A DNA stretch of 64,000 bases from Caballeronia sp. Lep1P3 (GCF_022879595.1 NZ_CP084266.1:1267438-1331437); one strand, 5' to 3'; positions 48,119 to 57,526 are shown, numbered from the stretch's first letter. Program-made: numbers and translations. Notes: generated from the letters alone by a model not told the origin.

Positions 48119-48892
48119 TCAGCGTTCGAGGCGCACGCCCGAAAGCCGCTCGCACACGTCGATCAGCCGATCCTGCCTCGCCGCGTCGCGCGTGGCGGGA
48201 TCGCACGCGCGCTCGCGCATGTGGAAGAAGTAGCGGCCGGAAACGCGGGCGGCTTCGTCGTCGTCCGATGCGAGCCACGCCTGCGTGCGATGCGCCTCGT
48301 TCAGATCGTCCGGCGCGGATGGGCCACCCATCTTGGTCGGAACCCATCCCGGCTCGAGCGCGTTCGAAAGCACATCCGGCCAGTAGCGCGCCACCGCAAA
48401 CGCGAGCAGCACGTCCATGAACTTGCTCTGCGCGTAAGCCTCGGCGCCGTTCCACGGCCGCGCGGTCCACTGGACATCGTCGAGATCGGCGGCGGCTCCG
48501 CGATGCATTCCCGAACTCAGATAAACGAGCCGCGCGGGTTTGTCGATCGACGCGGTCAGCACATACGGCGCGAGCACGTTCACCGCGAAGACGTGCGGCA
48601 AGCCATCCACGGTTTCGATGCGTCGCGGCTCGCGATACCCGACCGCCGCGTTGTGGATGACCGCGTCGAAGCGGCCGAGCGCGTTCGCCTGACCAGCGAC
48701 GTCGCGCATTGCGTCGAGGCTTGCGAGATCGCCGGTCACGACCGCTTCGGCTTGCGGCAGCGCGGCGCGCGCATCGTCGGCGCGGGCTTGATTGCGCGCG
48801 TGCAGCACGACGCGGTGCCCCTCTTCGGCCAGAAGGCGCGCGGCCATCAGCCCGAGTCCGTCCGTCGATCCGGTGATGAAGATGCGAGACAT
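48119..48892 (-). CDS. Short-chain dehydrogenase/reductase
   Basis: A 257-aa SDR: MSRIFITGSTDGLGLMAARLLAEEG (TGxxxGxG), FDAVIHNAAVGYREP (an NNAG equivalent), YLSSGM and catalytic Tyr in NGAEAYAQSKFMDVLLAFAVARYWP (YxxxK). The variant HNAAVG and length fit the NAD(P)H retinol-dehydrogenase-like group. It faces a LysR-family gene with 95 bases between the start codons, so a regulator-target pair is likely. Confidence 0.9.
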   Translation of the reverse strand: MSRIFITGSTDGLGLMAARLLAEEGHRVVLHARNQARADDARAALPQAEAVVTGDLASLDAMRDVAGQANALGRFDAVIHNAAVGYREPRRIETVDGLPHVFAVNVLAPYVLTASIDKPARLVYLSSGMHRGAAADLDDVQWTARPWNGAEAYAQSKFMDVLLAFAVARYWPDVLSNALEPGWVPTKMGGPSAPDDLNEAHRTQAWLASDDDEAARVSGRYFFHMRERACDPATRDAARQDRLIDVCERLSGVRLER

Positions 48893-48987
48893 GTCGATTC
48901 CCCGAGGAAAGAAGCGCCCATTCTGCGCGCCTTCTCGTCGCCTCGCGATAATATGCAGCCCATTTCACCGATGACGCGGAGGCATGA

Positions 48988-49902
48988 ATGGCCGGGTTCA
49001 ACGAGCGCATTCTGAATGGCATCAGCGTGTTCGCGGCCATCGTCGATGCCGGCACGTTCGCTGCCGCCGCCGACAGGCTCGGGATGTCGCAGCCCGGCGC
49101 GAGCCGCGCGATTGCGCGTCTCGAAGCGCGTCTTCGGATACGCCTCTTCGACCGCACGACGCGCACCGTCTCGCTCACCGACGACGGCCGGCGCTTCTTC
49201 GAACAGGTGATGCCGCATCTCGCCGGGCTCGAAGAAGCGGCCGCGACCGCGTCGGGCAGCGCGACCGCCGTGCGCGGCCGCCTGCGCGTGAACGTCGATC
49301 CGATCTTCTCGCGCCTCGTGCTCGGGCCGAAGCTCGAAGCGTTCATGCAGGCGCATCCGGAGCTCGAACTGGAACTGCTCACGCGCGACCGCCTCGGCGA
49401 CATGATCGCGGACGGCTTCGATCTCGCCGTGCGCTTCGGCGAGCCGCGCAATTCGAGTCTCGTCGCGCGCAAGCTGCTCGATACGCCGGTGCGGACGGTC
49501 GCCGCGCCGTCGTATGTCGCGCGATGCGGCCGGCCTGCGACGCCGCAAGCGCTTGCGAGCGAAGGGCATCGGTGCATCGAGTTCCGCGATCCGGAAACGG
49601 GGCGGCCGTTTCCGTGGGAGTTTCATCGCGGAAAGAAGCGCCTGACGGTGGACACGCGCGGGCATCTCACGCTCAACGATCCCGGCACGATGCTGAGCGC
49701 GTGTCTTTCGGGCTACGGCATCGCGCAGATACTCGAACTCGGACACGCGCATCTCATCGACGAAGGCACGCTGATCGACCTCTTTCCCGACTGGCCCGAC
49801 GAGCGTTTTCCGCTGTATGCGTTTCATCCGTCGCGGCATCATCCGCCCGCGAAGACGCGCGCGTTTCTCGATTTCGCGGTGGCGCTGGCCGGGAACGAGT
49901 GA
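48988..49902 (+). CDS. LysR-family transcriptional regulator
   Basis: A 304-aa regulator with the N-terminal HTH LNGISVFAAIVDAGTFAAAADRLGMSQPGASRAIARLEARLRIRLFDRTTRTVSLTDDG and the effector domain (LRVNVDPIFSRLVLGPKLEAFMQAHPELELELLTRDRLGDMI, FDLAVRFGEPRNSSLVARKLLDTPVRTVAAPSYV). The ribosome site GGAGG precedes the ATG. Divergent from the SDR gene. Confidence 0.92.
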   Translation: MAGFNERILNGISVFAAIVDAGTFAAAADRLGMSQPGASRAIARLEARLRIRLFDRTTRTVSLTDDGRRFFEQVMPHLAGLEEAAATASGSATAVRGRLRVNVDPIFSRLVLGPKLEAFMQAHPELELELLTRDRLGDMIADGFDLAVRFGEPRNSSLVARKLLDTPVRTVAAPSYVARCGRPATPQALASEGHRCIEFRDPETGRPFPWEFHRGKKRLTVDTRGHLTLNDPGTMLSACLSGYGIAQILELGHAHLIDEGTLIDLFPDWPDERFPLYAFHPSRHHPPAKTRAFLDFAVALAGNE

Positions 49903-49920
49903 CGCCGATGCGAGCGTGAA

Positions 49921-50130
49921 TCAGGGCGCGCACGCGTCGGGCCGCGCCTTCGTGCCGCGACGCTCGGGCGGCACCTTGCAGTTGTCGACGCGCTGTTCGT
50001 CGCTCGCCTTGTCGCCGAGGCGCTCCTTGAGCGTCTTCGCTTCCGATGCGGCGGGCGCGCTCGCGGCATCGTCGGCGCGCGCGGCAGCGGCCGTCGCGAA
50101 CGCGAGCAGGACAAGAACGATGATTTTCAT
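49921..50130 (-). CDS. Small secreted protein downstream of a two-component system
   Basis: A 69-aa ORF. A signal peptide (MKIIVLVLLAFATAAAARA) precedes a short basic/acidic mature part (DEQRVDNCKVPPERRGTKARPDAC) with two cysteines. It follows the sensor kinase by 30 bases and may be in its operon. No family recognised. Confidence 0.65.
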   Translation of the reverse strand: MKIIVLVLLAFATAAAARADDAASAPAASEAKTLKERLGDKASDEQRVDNCKVPPERRGTKARPDACAP

Positions 50131-50159
50131 GATGGCGCGAGCGTGAACAGCCAACATCA

Positions 50160-51539
50160 TCACCGCATGGCGACGGCGCCGAGTCCCGTTTCTTGCGCTT
50201 TCATGTCCACGGCGCGCAGTCCGCGCACCGACACTTCCAGTCCGCTCGTGCCGTTGCGGTTCTTCGCGCCGAAAGTCGCGTGATGCCGCTCGGCCACGCG
50301 CAGCGCGATGGCCAGCCCGAGGCCGCTGCCCTGCCCTTGTGTGCCGACGCAGCGATAAAAGCGGTCGCATACGCGTTCGAGTTCGCTCGCGGGAATGCCG
50401 GGGCCGGTATCGAGCACCGTCAGCGCGATGCCATCGGCTTCGCGGCGCAGCGTGACGTCCACGCGCCCACCGCGCGGCGTATGGCGTATCGCGTTGTCGA
50501 GCAGATTATTGACGAGCACGGCAAGCGCATGACTGTCGCCGAGAATGCCGAACGCGTCGAGGTCGCCGTGCGGCTGCTCCAGTTCGAGGCCGAGATCGAT
50601 CGACTTCGTTTCCGCGAGCAACGAAAAGTCAGACACGCGCGTTTCGCACAGCGCGCGCAGGCTCATCGGCGCGATGGCCGCTTCGCGCGCCGCGTCCTCG
50701 CGCGCCATGCTGAGCAACTGCTGCGCGAGGTGGATGAGCCGGTTGAGCCGGCCGTCGATCCGGGCGAGCGTCGCGCTGTCGACCTTCAGCGAACCGTCGC
50801 CGATGGCGCCCTGTATCTGCAGCTTGAGCGCGGTGAGCGGCGTGCGCAGTTCGTGCGCGGCATCCGCGACGAACGTGCGTTGCGCTTCGGAGGCGTCGTT
50901 CAGGCGCGCGAGCAGTCCGTTCAACGCATCGACGAGCGGCCGCAGTTCGACCGGCATCGGCCCGGAAATGGCCACGGGTTCGAGCGATTCCGAATGACGC
51001 GCGGACAGCGCGCGCGACAGCGATCGCACCGGCGCAAGCCCGCGCGCCACGACGACCAGCACGATCACGACGATGACCGGTATCAGCAGCGCGAGCGGCC
51101 AGATGATGCGCAGCGCGAGCGTGATGGCGAGGTCGTCGCGCACGAAATACGGCTGCGCGACCTGCACGAAGCGATCCGGCTGCGTGACGCCGAACGCGCG
51201 CCAGCGATACCCTTCGCGCTCGCTCGAACGAAAGCCGTCGCCGAAGCGCGGCAGCGCGGGTTCGCGCGGCGAGTGATAGACCAGACGCCCGGACTTGTCC
51301 CAGATGTCGATGACGAGCCGGTCGTCGGCGATGCCGTGCAGATCGTGGCTGCGGCCCTCGGCGACATCCGCGGCGCCGACGTTGCCCGGCAGCGAAAGCG
51401 CGACGGTGCGCAGTTCGTAGTCGAAGAGTTCGCCGGCTTCCAGTTGCGCCGTGCGGAAAATGCCGAGTCCCGCCATGAGACAGGCGAGCGCGAGTCCGCA
51501 GATGAGCCAGCGCAGCAGCCAGCGCCGGATGGAGTTCAT
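50160..51539 (-). CDS. Sensor histidine kinase, QseC/PmrB-like
   Basis: A 459-aa kinase. Two membrane segments (about 10-30 and 150-175) frame a periplasmic region of 120 residues; then a HAMP-like linker (ARGLAPVRSLSRALSARHS), a HisKA domain with the phospho-His in TFVADAAHELRTPLTALKLQI, and an ATPase domain (LVNNLLDNAIRHTPRGG, LDTGPGIPASELERVCDRFYR, GQGSGLGLAIAL). ATG 51539 overlaps the regulator stop by four bases (ATGA). Layout and size fit the QseC/TctE group. Confidence 0.88.
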   Translation of the reverse strand: MNSIRRWLLRWLICGLALACLMAGLGIFRTAQLEAGELFDYELRTVALSLPGNVGAADVAEGRSHDLHGIADDRLVIDIWDKSGRLVYHSPREPALPRFGDGFRSSEREGYRWRAFGVTQPDRFVQVAQPYFVRDDLAITLALRIIWPLALLIPVIVVIVLVVVARGLAPVRSLSRALSARHSESLEPVAISGPMPVELRPLVDALNGLLARLNDASEAQRTFVADAAHELRTPLTALKLQIQGAIGDGSLKVDSATLARIDGRLNRLIHLAQQLLSMAREDAAREAAIAPMSLRALCETRVSDFSLLAETKSIDLGLELEQPHGDLDAFGILGDSHALAVLVNNLLDNAIRHTPRGGRVDVTLRREADGIALTVLDTGPGIPASELERVCDRFYRCVGTQGQGSGLGLAIALRVAERHHATFGAKNRNGTSGLEVSVRGLRAVDMKAQETGLGAVAMR

Positions 51540-52198
51540 CCGATCCTCTTCAGCCGGTAGCCGACGCCGCGCACCGTCACGATCTGCTCCGCGCCGATCT
51601 TGCGCCGCAGGCTGTGGACGTGAACTTCGATTGCATTGCTCCCCACTTCCTCGCCCCATCCGTAAAGTTTTTCCTCGAGTTCCGAGCGCCGGAAAACCCG
51701 CGACGGCTCCTCGATCAACGCCTGCAGCAGCGCGAATTCGCGCGGCACGAGATTCAGCGCGACGCCGTCCTTCGCGGCCTCGTGCGCGGCCGGATCGAGC
51801 GTGAGTTCGCCATGCGAATACACGAGCTGCTTGTGACCGGTGCGCCGTCTAAGAAGCGCGCGCACGCGGGCGGCCAGCTCGTCGAGATCGAACGGCTTCA
51901 TCAGGTAATCGTCCGCGCCGGCATCGAGGCCACGGATGCGGTCGTCGACCGCATCGCGCGCGGTGAGAATCATGACGAGCGCATCGCCGCCGTTCTTGCG
52001 ATAGGCGCCGAGCACGTCGAGGCCGTCGCGCTTGGGCAGCGAGAGATCGAGCAGCACGAGGTCGTACACGCCGTTGTCGAGCGAAAGCTCAGCGGCGCGG
52101 CCATCCTGCGCCCAGTCCACCGTGTAACTCGACCGGCGCAGCGCGGCCTGCACTGTCTCCGCGATCATCTCGTCGTCCTCAACCAAAAGCAGGCGCAT
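51536..52198 (-). CDS. OmpR-family response regulator, QseB-like
   Basis: A 220-aa regulator: receiver with MRLLLVEDDEMIAETV, phospho-Asp in DLVLLDLSLPKRDGL and Lys in DDYLMKPFDLDELAARVRALLRR; C-terminal winged HTH with EFALLQALIEEPSRVFRRSELEEKLYGWGEEVGSNAIEVHVHSLRRKIG. The VGSNAIEVHVHSLRRK block is typical of QseB/TctD regulators. First gene of the operon with the sensor kinase. Confidence 0.92.
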   Translation of the reverse strand: MRLLLVEDDEMIAETVQAALRRSSYTVDWAQDGRAAELSLDNGVYDLVLLDLSLPKRDGLDVLGAYRKNGGDALVMILTARDAVDDRIRGLDAGADDYLMKPFDLDELAARVRALLRRRTGHKQLVYSHGELTLDPAAHEAAKDGVALNLVPREFALLQALIEEPSRVFRRSELEEKLYGWGEEVGSNAIEVHVHSLRRKIGAEQIVTVRGVGYRLKRIG

Positions 52199-52356
52199 AC
52201 CCTTCTCCACGCTGAATTTCGTCGGCGATTGTCGGTGTTTCTTGCTTAACCGCAACTTAACGGCGCGCATTGCTGCGGTTAAGCATCGCATAAGCATCGC
52301 AGCGGCACTATCCCGGCAAAGGGGCGCCGCACGGCGGTGCGTCCAGGAGATGCCTG

Positions 52357-52704
52357 ATGCAAGCGTCCACTCTCGTGTCCCTGCGCGCGCATGCGGTGTT
52401 GATCGCCCTGTGCGTGGCTGCATCCGATGCCGCGTGGCTGCTCGTCTGCGGATGTTCGGGGCATGTCCATGCGCTGCAATCGCTCGCGGTCCGCATGGCC
52501 ACGCTCGCGAGCGCAGCGGGCATTGCGATCTTCGTGCGACGCATCGCGAAGCGGGCGTTTCATCGCACTCACGCGCCGATTGGCGCTTGCGACTGGCTCG
52601 CCCAGCTTCACCTCGAATTGTGCCCTGCCGAAAGCCGGCGCGACGGCGAAAACCGCTGCAAGCGCGCCGCGTCATCGGGCAGAAGTCCACGCGGTCGGGC
52701 GTGA
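52357..52704 (+). CDS. Small hypothetical membrane protein
   Basis: A 115-aa ORF with a good ribosome site (CAGGAG) before ATG 52357. One or two hydrophobic stretches (AHAVLIALCVAASDAAWLLVC, ALQSLAVRMATLASAAGIAIFV) and a basic tail. It diverges from the QseBC-like operon and is followed by a strong terminator. No family recognised. Confidence 0.6.
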   Translation: MQASTLVSLRAHAVLIALCVAASDAAWLLVCGCSGHVHALQSLAVRMATLASAAGIAIFVRRIAKRAFHRTHAPIGACDWLAQLHLELCPAESRRDGENRCKRAASSGRSPRGRA

Positions 52705-52729
52705 CTCGGAACGCGCCCGGTCCGGTTTG

Positions 52730-52756
52730 AGCCCGGCTTCGTGCCGGGCTTTTTTT
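52730..52756 (+). terminator. Rho-independent terminator
   Basis: An 8-bp stem (AGCCCGGC / GCCGGGCT) with a five-base loop and a run of seven T, after the small membrane-protein gene. Confidence 0.9.
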
Positions 52757-52774
52757 CGTCCCCTCAGTGCTTAA

Positions 52775-52854
52775 GGTGAGCGTTTTCGGGATCGACGTGC
52801 GCGATGCGCCGTGGGAAGGCCGTCGCAGCGTGCTAAAGGTGAGCGTTTTCGGGA
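52775..52854 (+). repeat. Dispersed iteron group 3 (two exact, identical copies)
   Basis: GGTGAG-CGTTTT-CGGGA occurs at 52775-52791 and again at 52838-52854, identical including the six variable bases and the following TCG. Centres are 63 bases (about six turns) apart. They lie between a terminator and the stop of the next reverse-strand gene. Confidence 0.85.
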
Positions 52855-52937
52855 TCGGCGGATTTCTCTCGCGCGGCGGTCGGCGCGAGTTGCATCGTTA
52901 GTGATCCGTTGCTTTGTTCGATCCGGCTCTCCGCCGC

Positions 52938-53450
52938 CTAAAACTTCACTCGAAGCTGAAATCCGACGGTGAACGGAAGGTCGCTGGAAGGTATCGGCGG
53001 AATCAGAATGAAGTTCGCCCCGACGCGTTTGTACGCGAGCATGACGAGCGGCGCGGCCACCGGTCCGACCATGTGGTCGTGTCCGATGCCCCAGCGACCG
53101 TAGTCGTAGCCGGAGATCAGGCCGCCCATCGCGCCGATTCGTACGAAGCCCCAATGCAGGAACTCCGGCGCCCAGACCCCGCCGCCATAGAACGACGGTT
53201 TGGACAGCGAATTGCGGAAATAGCCGGCCGTCACCGCCCACTGCGGCGCAACCCAGCATTCCGCGCCGATGCCGGGATTGAATTGCTGGAAATGCTTGTC
53301 GGGGTGGACGTGATGCGAGCCGATCATCGCATCGATCCAGAGTCCGTCGTCGCACCAGGCCGCCTGCGCCGGCAGCGCCCACGTCAGCGCCGCAGCCGCG
53401 ATCAGCAGCGTCGCGGCAAGCGAGCCGGAGTACAGGGAACGCAAGCGCAT
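52938..53450 (-). CDS. Predicted outer-membrane protein, unknown function
   Basis: A 170-aa protein with a signal peptide (SLAATLLIAAAALTWALPAQA). The mature part alternates glycine-rich turns with amphipathic strands (PGIGAECWVAPQWAVTAGYFRNSL, SFYGGGVWAPEFLHWGFVRIGAMGGLISGYDYG) and ends in Phe (VGFQLRVKF), the usual C-terminal residue of outer-membrane barrels; about eight strands fit. I cannot assign a family. It lies alone next to dispersed iterons. Confidence 0.65.
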   Translation of the reverse strand: MRLRSLYSGSLAATLLIAAAALTWALPAQAAWCDDGLWIDAMIGSHHVHPDKHFQQFNPGIGAECWVAPQWAVTAGYFRNSLSKPSFYGGGVWAPEFLHWGFVRIGAMGGLISGYDYGRWGIGHDHMVGPVAAPLVMLAYKRVGANFILIPPIPSSDLPFTVGFQLRVKF

Positions 53451-53641
53451 GAGTTATCCGCCATCGCGCAAATGGATGGCGCCTTTTTGAGATTAGGTTC
53501 GACGCGAACTCTACCTGAAAGGCGCCATTGTCGTTTGCAGACGCGAAAGTGGCGTGACGGTTGTTCGTGCCTGGAATCGTCGTGTGCGAGAAACTTGTCG
53601 AAATCCAGTTCCGACGATCACGCGACTTCAGGAAATAATCG

Positions 53642-54286
53642 ATGAAATGGGCAAAACGGCAATCCGCCAAGCTAATGGCGTCGCTGATTTTGGCGTGCGC
53701 TTGCTTCGGCGCGTGCACGCCTTTCGAGGTGGTCACGCATCACGTATCCGCCAACGAAAGCAGCGTTCCGGCTGGACGCTATGAGCTGGATCCGCATCAT
53801 TGGAACGTCAGCTTCGACGTCGATCACTTCCACTACTCGCGATTCGTGATCCGTTTCGACAAGGTCACGGCGCAACTCGACTGGAACGCGAACGGCATGG
53901 CCGACAGCGCGGTACGCGCCACGATCGACGCATCCAGCGTCGATACCAACGTGCCGTTGCTCGACCGAATGGTGAAAGGCCCGGATATGTTCGATGTTGC
54001 GCGCAATCCGGACATCACTTTCGTGAGCACGGGCTTCGAACGAACCGGCGACGACAAAGGCGCGCTGACCGGCAATCTCACGATACGCGGCGTCACCCGG
54101 CCGGTGACGCTCGGCGTGAGGTTCAACGGCCACGCCGTCAATCCGCTAACGAAACAGGAAACGCTCGGCTTCTCTGCCGACGGTCATTTCAGTCGCGCGC
54201 AGTTCGGCTTGACGACGTGGTATCCCGCCGTCGGCGACGATGTTCACGTCGCCATTCAGGCAGAGTTCTCGAAGGCGCAGAAGTAA
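53642..54286 (+). CDS. YceI-family periplasmic protein
   Basis: A 214-aa protein with a lipoprotein-like signal (LILACACFGACTP). The YceI lipocalin-like fold is indicated by GRYELDPHHWNVSFDVDHFHYSRFVIRFDKVTAQLDWN, LDRMVKGPDMFDVARNPDITFVSTGFE and LTIRGVTRPVTLGVRFNGHAV. The family binds isoprenoids or quinone-like lipids; the role here is unknown. ATG 53642 gives the signal sequence. Converges with tdh. Confidence 0.88.
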   Translation: MKWAKRQSAKLMASLILACACFGACTPFEVVTHHVSANESSVPAGRYELDPHHWNVSFDVDHFHYSRFVIRFDKVTAQLDWNANGMADSAVRATIDASSVDTNVPLLDRMVKGPDMFDVARNPDITFVSTGFERTGDDKGALTGNLTIRGVTRPVTLGVRFNGHAVNPLTKQETLGFSADGHFSRAQFGLTTWYPAVGDDVHVAIQAEFSKAQK

Positions 54287-54292
54287 AGGCGG

Positions 54293-55324
54293 CTAGGCCG
54301 CAGTCCAGTCGAGCACGACCTTGCCGCTGTTGCCGGAGAGCATCGTATGGAACGCGCGCTCGTAATCGTCGACGGGAAACGTGTGCGTGAGAATGGGCGA
54401 GAGATCAAGGCCGCTTTGCAGCATCGCGACCATCTTGTACCAGGTCTCGAACATTTCGCGACCGTAGATGCCTTTGATCTCGAGTCCCTTGAAGATGACC
54501 TGATTCCAATCGATTGCAGTCTGCGCGGGCGGAATGCCGAGCAGGGCGATCTTCCCGCCGTGATTCATCGATTCCAGCATCGCGGTGAAAGCGCTCGGCA
54601 CGCCCGACATTTCCAGCCCGACGTCGAAACCTTCCGTCATGCCGAGGTCGCGCATGACGTCGCGCAGGTTGTCGCGCGCCACGTTGACGGCGCGCGTCGC
54701 GCCCATCTTTCGAGCGAGTTCCAGCCGGTAGTCGTTGACATCCGTGATGACGACGTTGCGCGCGCCGACGTGCCGCGCAATCGCCGCGGCCATCACGCCG
54801 ATGGGCCCCGCTCCGGTGATGAGCACGTCTTCGCCGACTAGATTGAACGACAGTGCGGTATGCGTCGCGTTGCCGAAGGGATCGAAGATCGCGGCGAGAT
54901 CATCGGAGATGTCAGCGGGAATCTTGAAGGCGTTGAACGCGGGAATCACCAGATACTCCGCGAACGCGCCTTCGCGGTTCACGCCGACGCCGACGGTGTT
55001 GCGACAGAGGTGGCGTCGTCCCGCGCGACAGTTCCGGCAGAACCCGCAGGTGATGTGCCCTTCGCCCGACACGCGGTCGCCGATGGAGGAGCCGCGCACT
55101 TCCTGGCCCATCTCGACTATCTCGCCGACATACTCGTGGCCGACGTGCATCGGCACGGGAATGGTTTTCTGCGCCCAGTCGTCCCACTTCCAGATATGGA
55201 TGTCGGTTCCGCAGATCGCAGTCTTGCGTATGCGGATGAGGACATCGTTGTGGCCGACTTCCGGGCGCTTCACGCGCGTGAGCGTGAGACCGGGGGCGCG
55301 TTCGAGTTTGGCGAGGGCTTTCAT
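54293..55324 (-). CDS. tdh: L-threonine 3-dehydrogenase
   Basis: A 343-aa zinc enzyme. Catalytic zinc ligands are in [17 protein letters not shown] and VGHEYVGE; the structural zinc Cys set is [15 protein letters not shown]. The NAD motif is [17 protein letters not shown]. It oxidises threonine to 2-amino-3-ketobutyrate. The next gene upstream, kbl, carries out the following step. A parS-like palindrome lies between the two. The open frame continues upstream, but ATG 55324 gives the family start MKALAKLE. Confidence 0.95.
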   Translation of the reverse strand: MKALAKLERAPGLTLTRVKRPEVGHNDVLIRIRKTAICGTDIHIWKWDDWAQKTIPVPMHVGHEYVGEIVEMGQEVRGSSIGDRVSGEGHITCGFCRNCRAGRRHLCRNTVGVGVNREGAFAEYLVIPAFNAFKIPADISDDLAAIFDPFGNATHTALSFNLVGEDVLITGAGPIGVMAAAIARHVGARNVVITDVNDYRLELARKMGATRAVNVARDNLRDVMRDLGMTEGFDVGLEMSGVPSAFTAMLESMNHGGKIALLGIPPAQTAIDWNQVIFKGLEIKGIYGREMFETWYKMVAMLQSGLDLSPILTHTFPVDDYERAFHTMLSGNSGKVVLDWTAA

Positions 55325-55404
55325 TGCGGCTGATCCTGGCGTTTGGTCTTGGCTAGTTGGATCGAGAGGCTTATGGCTCGGACTGCAGGGGTGGCGCTTG
55401 ATAG

Positions 55405-55420
55405 TGTTATGCGCATAAAG
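55405..55420. other. parS-like palindrome, copy 1
   Basis: TGTTATGCGCATAAAG has the 8-bp palindromic core ATGCGCAT with a full right arm (AAAG). It sits in the 107-base gap between kbl and tdh. A near-copy lies 2.06 kb away (57461). The pair resembles a centromere site of a secondary replicon, but no ParB gene is in view. Confidence 0.45.
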
Positions 55421-55431
55421 TCCGCCGCGCA

Positions 55432-56634
55432 TCAGCGGATCACGCCCAGCGAGCGGCCGACGCGAGCGAACGCGTCCACGGCGCGGTCTATCTGTTCGGG
55501 CGTATGCGCGGCGCTCATTTGGGTACGAATGCGCGCGCGTCCTTTGGGCACGACAGGATAGGAAAAGCCGATTACATACACGCCTTCGTTGAGCAAGTCG
55601 TCTGCCATCTGGGAGGCGAGTTGCGCATCGCCGAGCATCACTGGAATGATCGGGTGTTCGCCGGGAATCAGGTCGAAGCCTAGCGAAGTCATTCTTTCGC
55701 GGAAGCGCGCGCCATTCTCGCGGACGCGACTGCGCAAAGCGCCGCCTTCGTCGCTCGCGATCAGTTCCAACACCTTCAAAGAAGCCGCAGCGATACTCGG
55801 CGCGAGCGTATTCGAGAAAAGATAGGGGCGGCTGCGCTGGCGCAATAGTTCGATGATTTCCGCGTGGCCCGCGACGTACCCGCCCGATGCGCCGCCGAGC
55901 GCCTTGCCCAGCGTGCCGGTGATGATGTCCACGCGGTCCAGCACGCCGCAATGTTCGGGCGTGCCACGACCGTTTTCGCCGATGAAACCCACGGCGTGCG
56001 AGTCGTCCACCATGACGAGCGCGCCGTAGCGGTCGGCCAGATCGCGGATGCCGGCGAGATCGGCGATGATGCCGTCCATTGAAAAGACGCCGTCCGTCGC
56101 GATCAGCTTGAAGCGCGCGCCAGCGGCGTCGGCTTCCTGAAGACGCGCTTCGAGATCGGCGAGATCGTTGTTCTTGTAGCGCAGCCGGCGCGCCTTCGAC
56201 AGGCGCACGCCATCGATGATGCTCGCGTGGTTCAGTTCGTCGCTGATGATCGCGTCGTCCTCGGTCAGCAGCGTCTCGAAAAGCCCGCCGTTTGCGTCGA
56301 AGCAACTCGAGTAGAGAATGGCATCGTCGGTGCCGAGGAATTGCGCGATGGCCTTTTCCAGCGTCTTGTGGATCGTCTGAGTGCCGCAGATGAAACGCAC
56401 GGACGCCATCCCGAAACCGTCGGCGTCCAATCCTTGCTTCGCGGCTTCTATCAAGCGCGGGTCGTCCGCAAGACCGAGATAGTTGTTTGCGCAGAAGTTC
56501 AACACTTCTGAACCGTCGGCGAGCCGGATGTTCGATGACTGCGGGCTTGCGATCACGCGTTCCTGCTTATAAAAGCCGGCCGCGCGAATGCCTTCGATGG
56601 TTTCGCGCAGGTGCGACAAGAATTCGTTCTTCAT
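55432..56634 (-). CDS. kbl: 2-amino-3-ketobutyrate CoA ligase
   Basis: A 400-aa PLP enzyme of the alpha-oxoamine synthase family: [28 protein letters not shown], the [16 protein letters not shown] block, and the PLP lysine in [17 protein letters not shown]. It cleaves 2-amino-3-ketobutyrate with CoA into glycine and acetyl-CoA. The start ATG 56634 matches the family N-terminus. With tdh it forms the threonine-to-glycine pathway, divergent from an XRE-cupin regulator. Confidence 0.95.
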   Translation of the reverse strand: MKNEFLSHLRETIEGIRAAGFYKQERVIASPQSSNIRLADGSEVLNFCANNYLGLADDPRLIEAAKQGLDADGFGMASVRFICGTQTIHKTLEKAIAQFLGTDDAILYSSCFDANGGLFETLLTEDDAIISDELNHASIIDGVRLSKARRLRYKNNDLADLEARLQEADAAGARFKLIATDGVFSMDGIIADLAGIRDLADRYGALVMVDDSHAVGFIGENGRGTPEHCGVLDRVDIITGTLGKALGGASGGYVAGHAEIIELLRQRSRPYLFSNTLAPSIAAASLKVLELIASDEGGALRSRVRENGARFRERMTSLGFDLIPGEHPIIPVMLGDAQLASQMADDLLNEGVYVIGFSYPVVPKGRARIRTQMSAAHTPEQIDRAVDAFARVGRSLGVIR

Positions 56635-56788
56635 CGGCGTCTTCCTCGTGGACTTTCCCGACCGGCTGGCGGCGGACAACCGGCGCGCAGTCTTTCCGTC
56701 CTGTTATAGTGCATCGATCAAACCGGATCGGTTCGGTATTTCGAACCCTCGTCCAATATATCGAACACTTTAAGGGAACAAAAGACTC

Positions 56789-57427
56789 ATGGCAAGCTCG
56801 CGCTCGGAAGCGTCGGCGGAAGCGTCGGCGGAAGCGTCGGCGGAAGCGTCGGCGGGAGAGGCGGCGGCATCGGCGCCGGCCCCGCCGCGCGTCGGAGAAC
56901 ACATTCAGCGTCTGCGCAACGAGCGCAAGTTGACGCTCGATGATTTATCGCGTGCGGCCGGCGTCTCAAAGTCGATGCTGTCGGAGATCGAGCGCGACAA
57001 GGCGAATCCGACGATCGCCGTCGCGTGGCGGCTGACGAACGCGCTCGGAATCAGCCTCGATCAATTGTTCGCGCAGCAAAAGCCCGCAGAGGCGATCCGC
57101 GTCGCGAGTCCACGCGACATCCCGACGCTCAACGGCGACAACGGTGGGTATCAATTGCGTGTGTGGGGCCCGATCGAATTGGCGGGCAAGTTCGAATGGT
57201 ATGAGCTCACGTTGCAACCGGGAGCGGCCCTCACGTCGAACGCGCATGAGCCTGGGACGCGCGAGCATGTCACGGTGCTGAACGGGGCCATCGAAGTCGA
57301 GGCCTCCGGCGCGAGGCGCCGGCTCAAAGCCGGCGAAACGGCAAGATATGCCGCCGACGACGGCCATGCCATCCGCAACGTGGGTCGATCCGAGGCGAAG
57401 GCGCTGCTCGTCGTCATCCACGGTTAG
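56789..57427 (+). CDS. XRE-cupin transcriptional regulator
   Basis: A 212-aa protein. After a low-complexity N-terminus (EASA repeats) comes an HTH_XRE domain (VGEHIQRLRNERKLTLDDLSRAAGVSKSMLSEIERDKANPTIAVAWRLTNALGISLDQLF) and a C-terminal cupin (FEWYELTLQPGAALTSNAHEPGTREHVTVLNGAIEVEASGARRRLKAGETARYAADDGHAIRNVG). Such regulators sense small ligands. Divergent from kbl-tdh and probably their regulator (inference). Confidence 0.9.
   Translation: MASSRSEASAEASAEASAEASAGEAAASAPAPPRVGEHIQRLRNERKLTLDDLSRAAGVSKSMLSEIERDKANPTIAVAWRLTNALGISLDQLFAQQKPAEAIRVASPRDIPTLNGDNGGYQLRVWGPIELAGKFEWYELTLQPGAALTSNAHEPGTREHVTVLNGAIEVEASGARRRLKAGETARYAADDGHAIRNVGRSEAKALLVVIHG
56807..56854 (+). repeat. Four perfect 12-bp tandem repeats in the XRE-cupin N-terminus
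   Basis: GAAGCGTCGGCG is repeated four times without a change, encoding (Glu-Ala-Ser-Ala)4 before the HTH domain. Exact repetition suggests recent slippage; any unit change would keep the frame. Confidence 0.85.
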
Positions 57428-57460
57428 AGGCGTCGCGCGACTATGAGCGCGGGGCCGGAA

Positions 57461-57476
57461 CTTTATGCGCATCAAG
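57461..57476. other. parS-like palindrome, copy 2
   Basis: CTTTATGCGCATCAAG is a 16-bp near-perfect palindrome (one mismatch pair) sharing TTATGCGCAT with the site at 55405. It lies in the gap after the XRE-cupin gene. Confidence 0.45.
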
Positions 57477-57496
57477 CTGCCCGCGCCCCCCGCTAA

Positions 57497-57526
57497 GTAA
57501 AAACGGGACGCCGCAATGGCGTCCCG
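57497..57526 (-). terminator. Terminator of the CsbD gene
   Basis: A perfect stem (CGGGACGCC / GGCGTCCCG) followed, on the reverse strand, by a T-rich run (TTTTTA). Lies 40 bases past the csbD-like stop. Confidence 0.8.
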
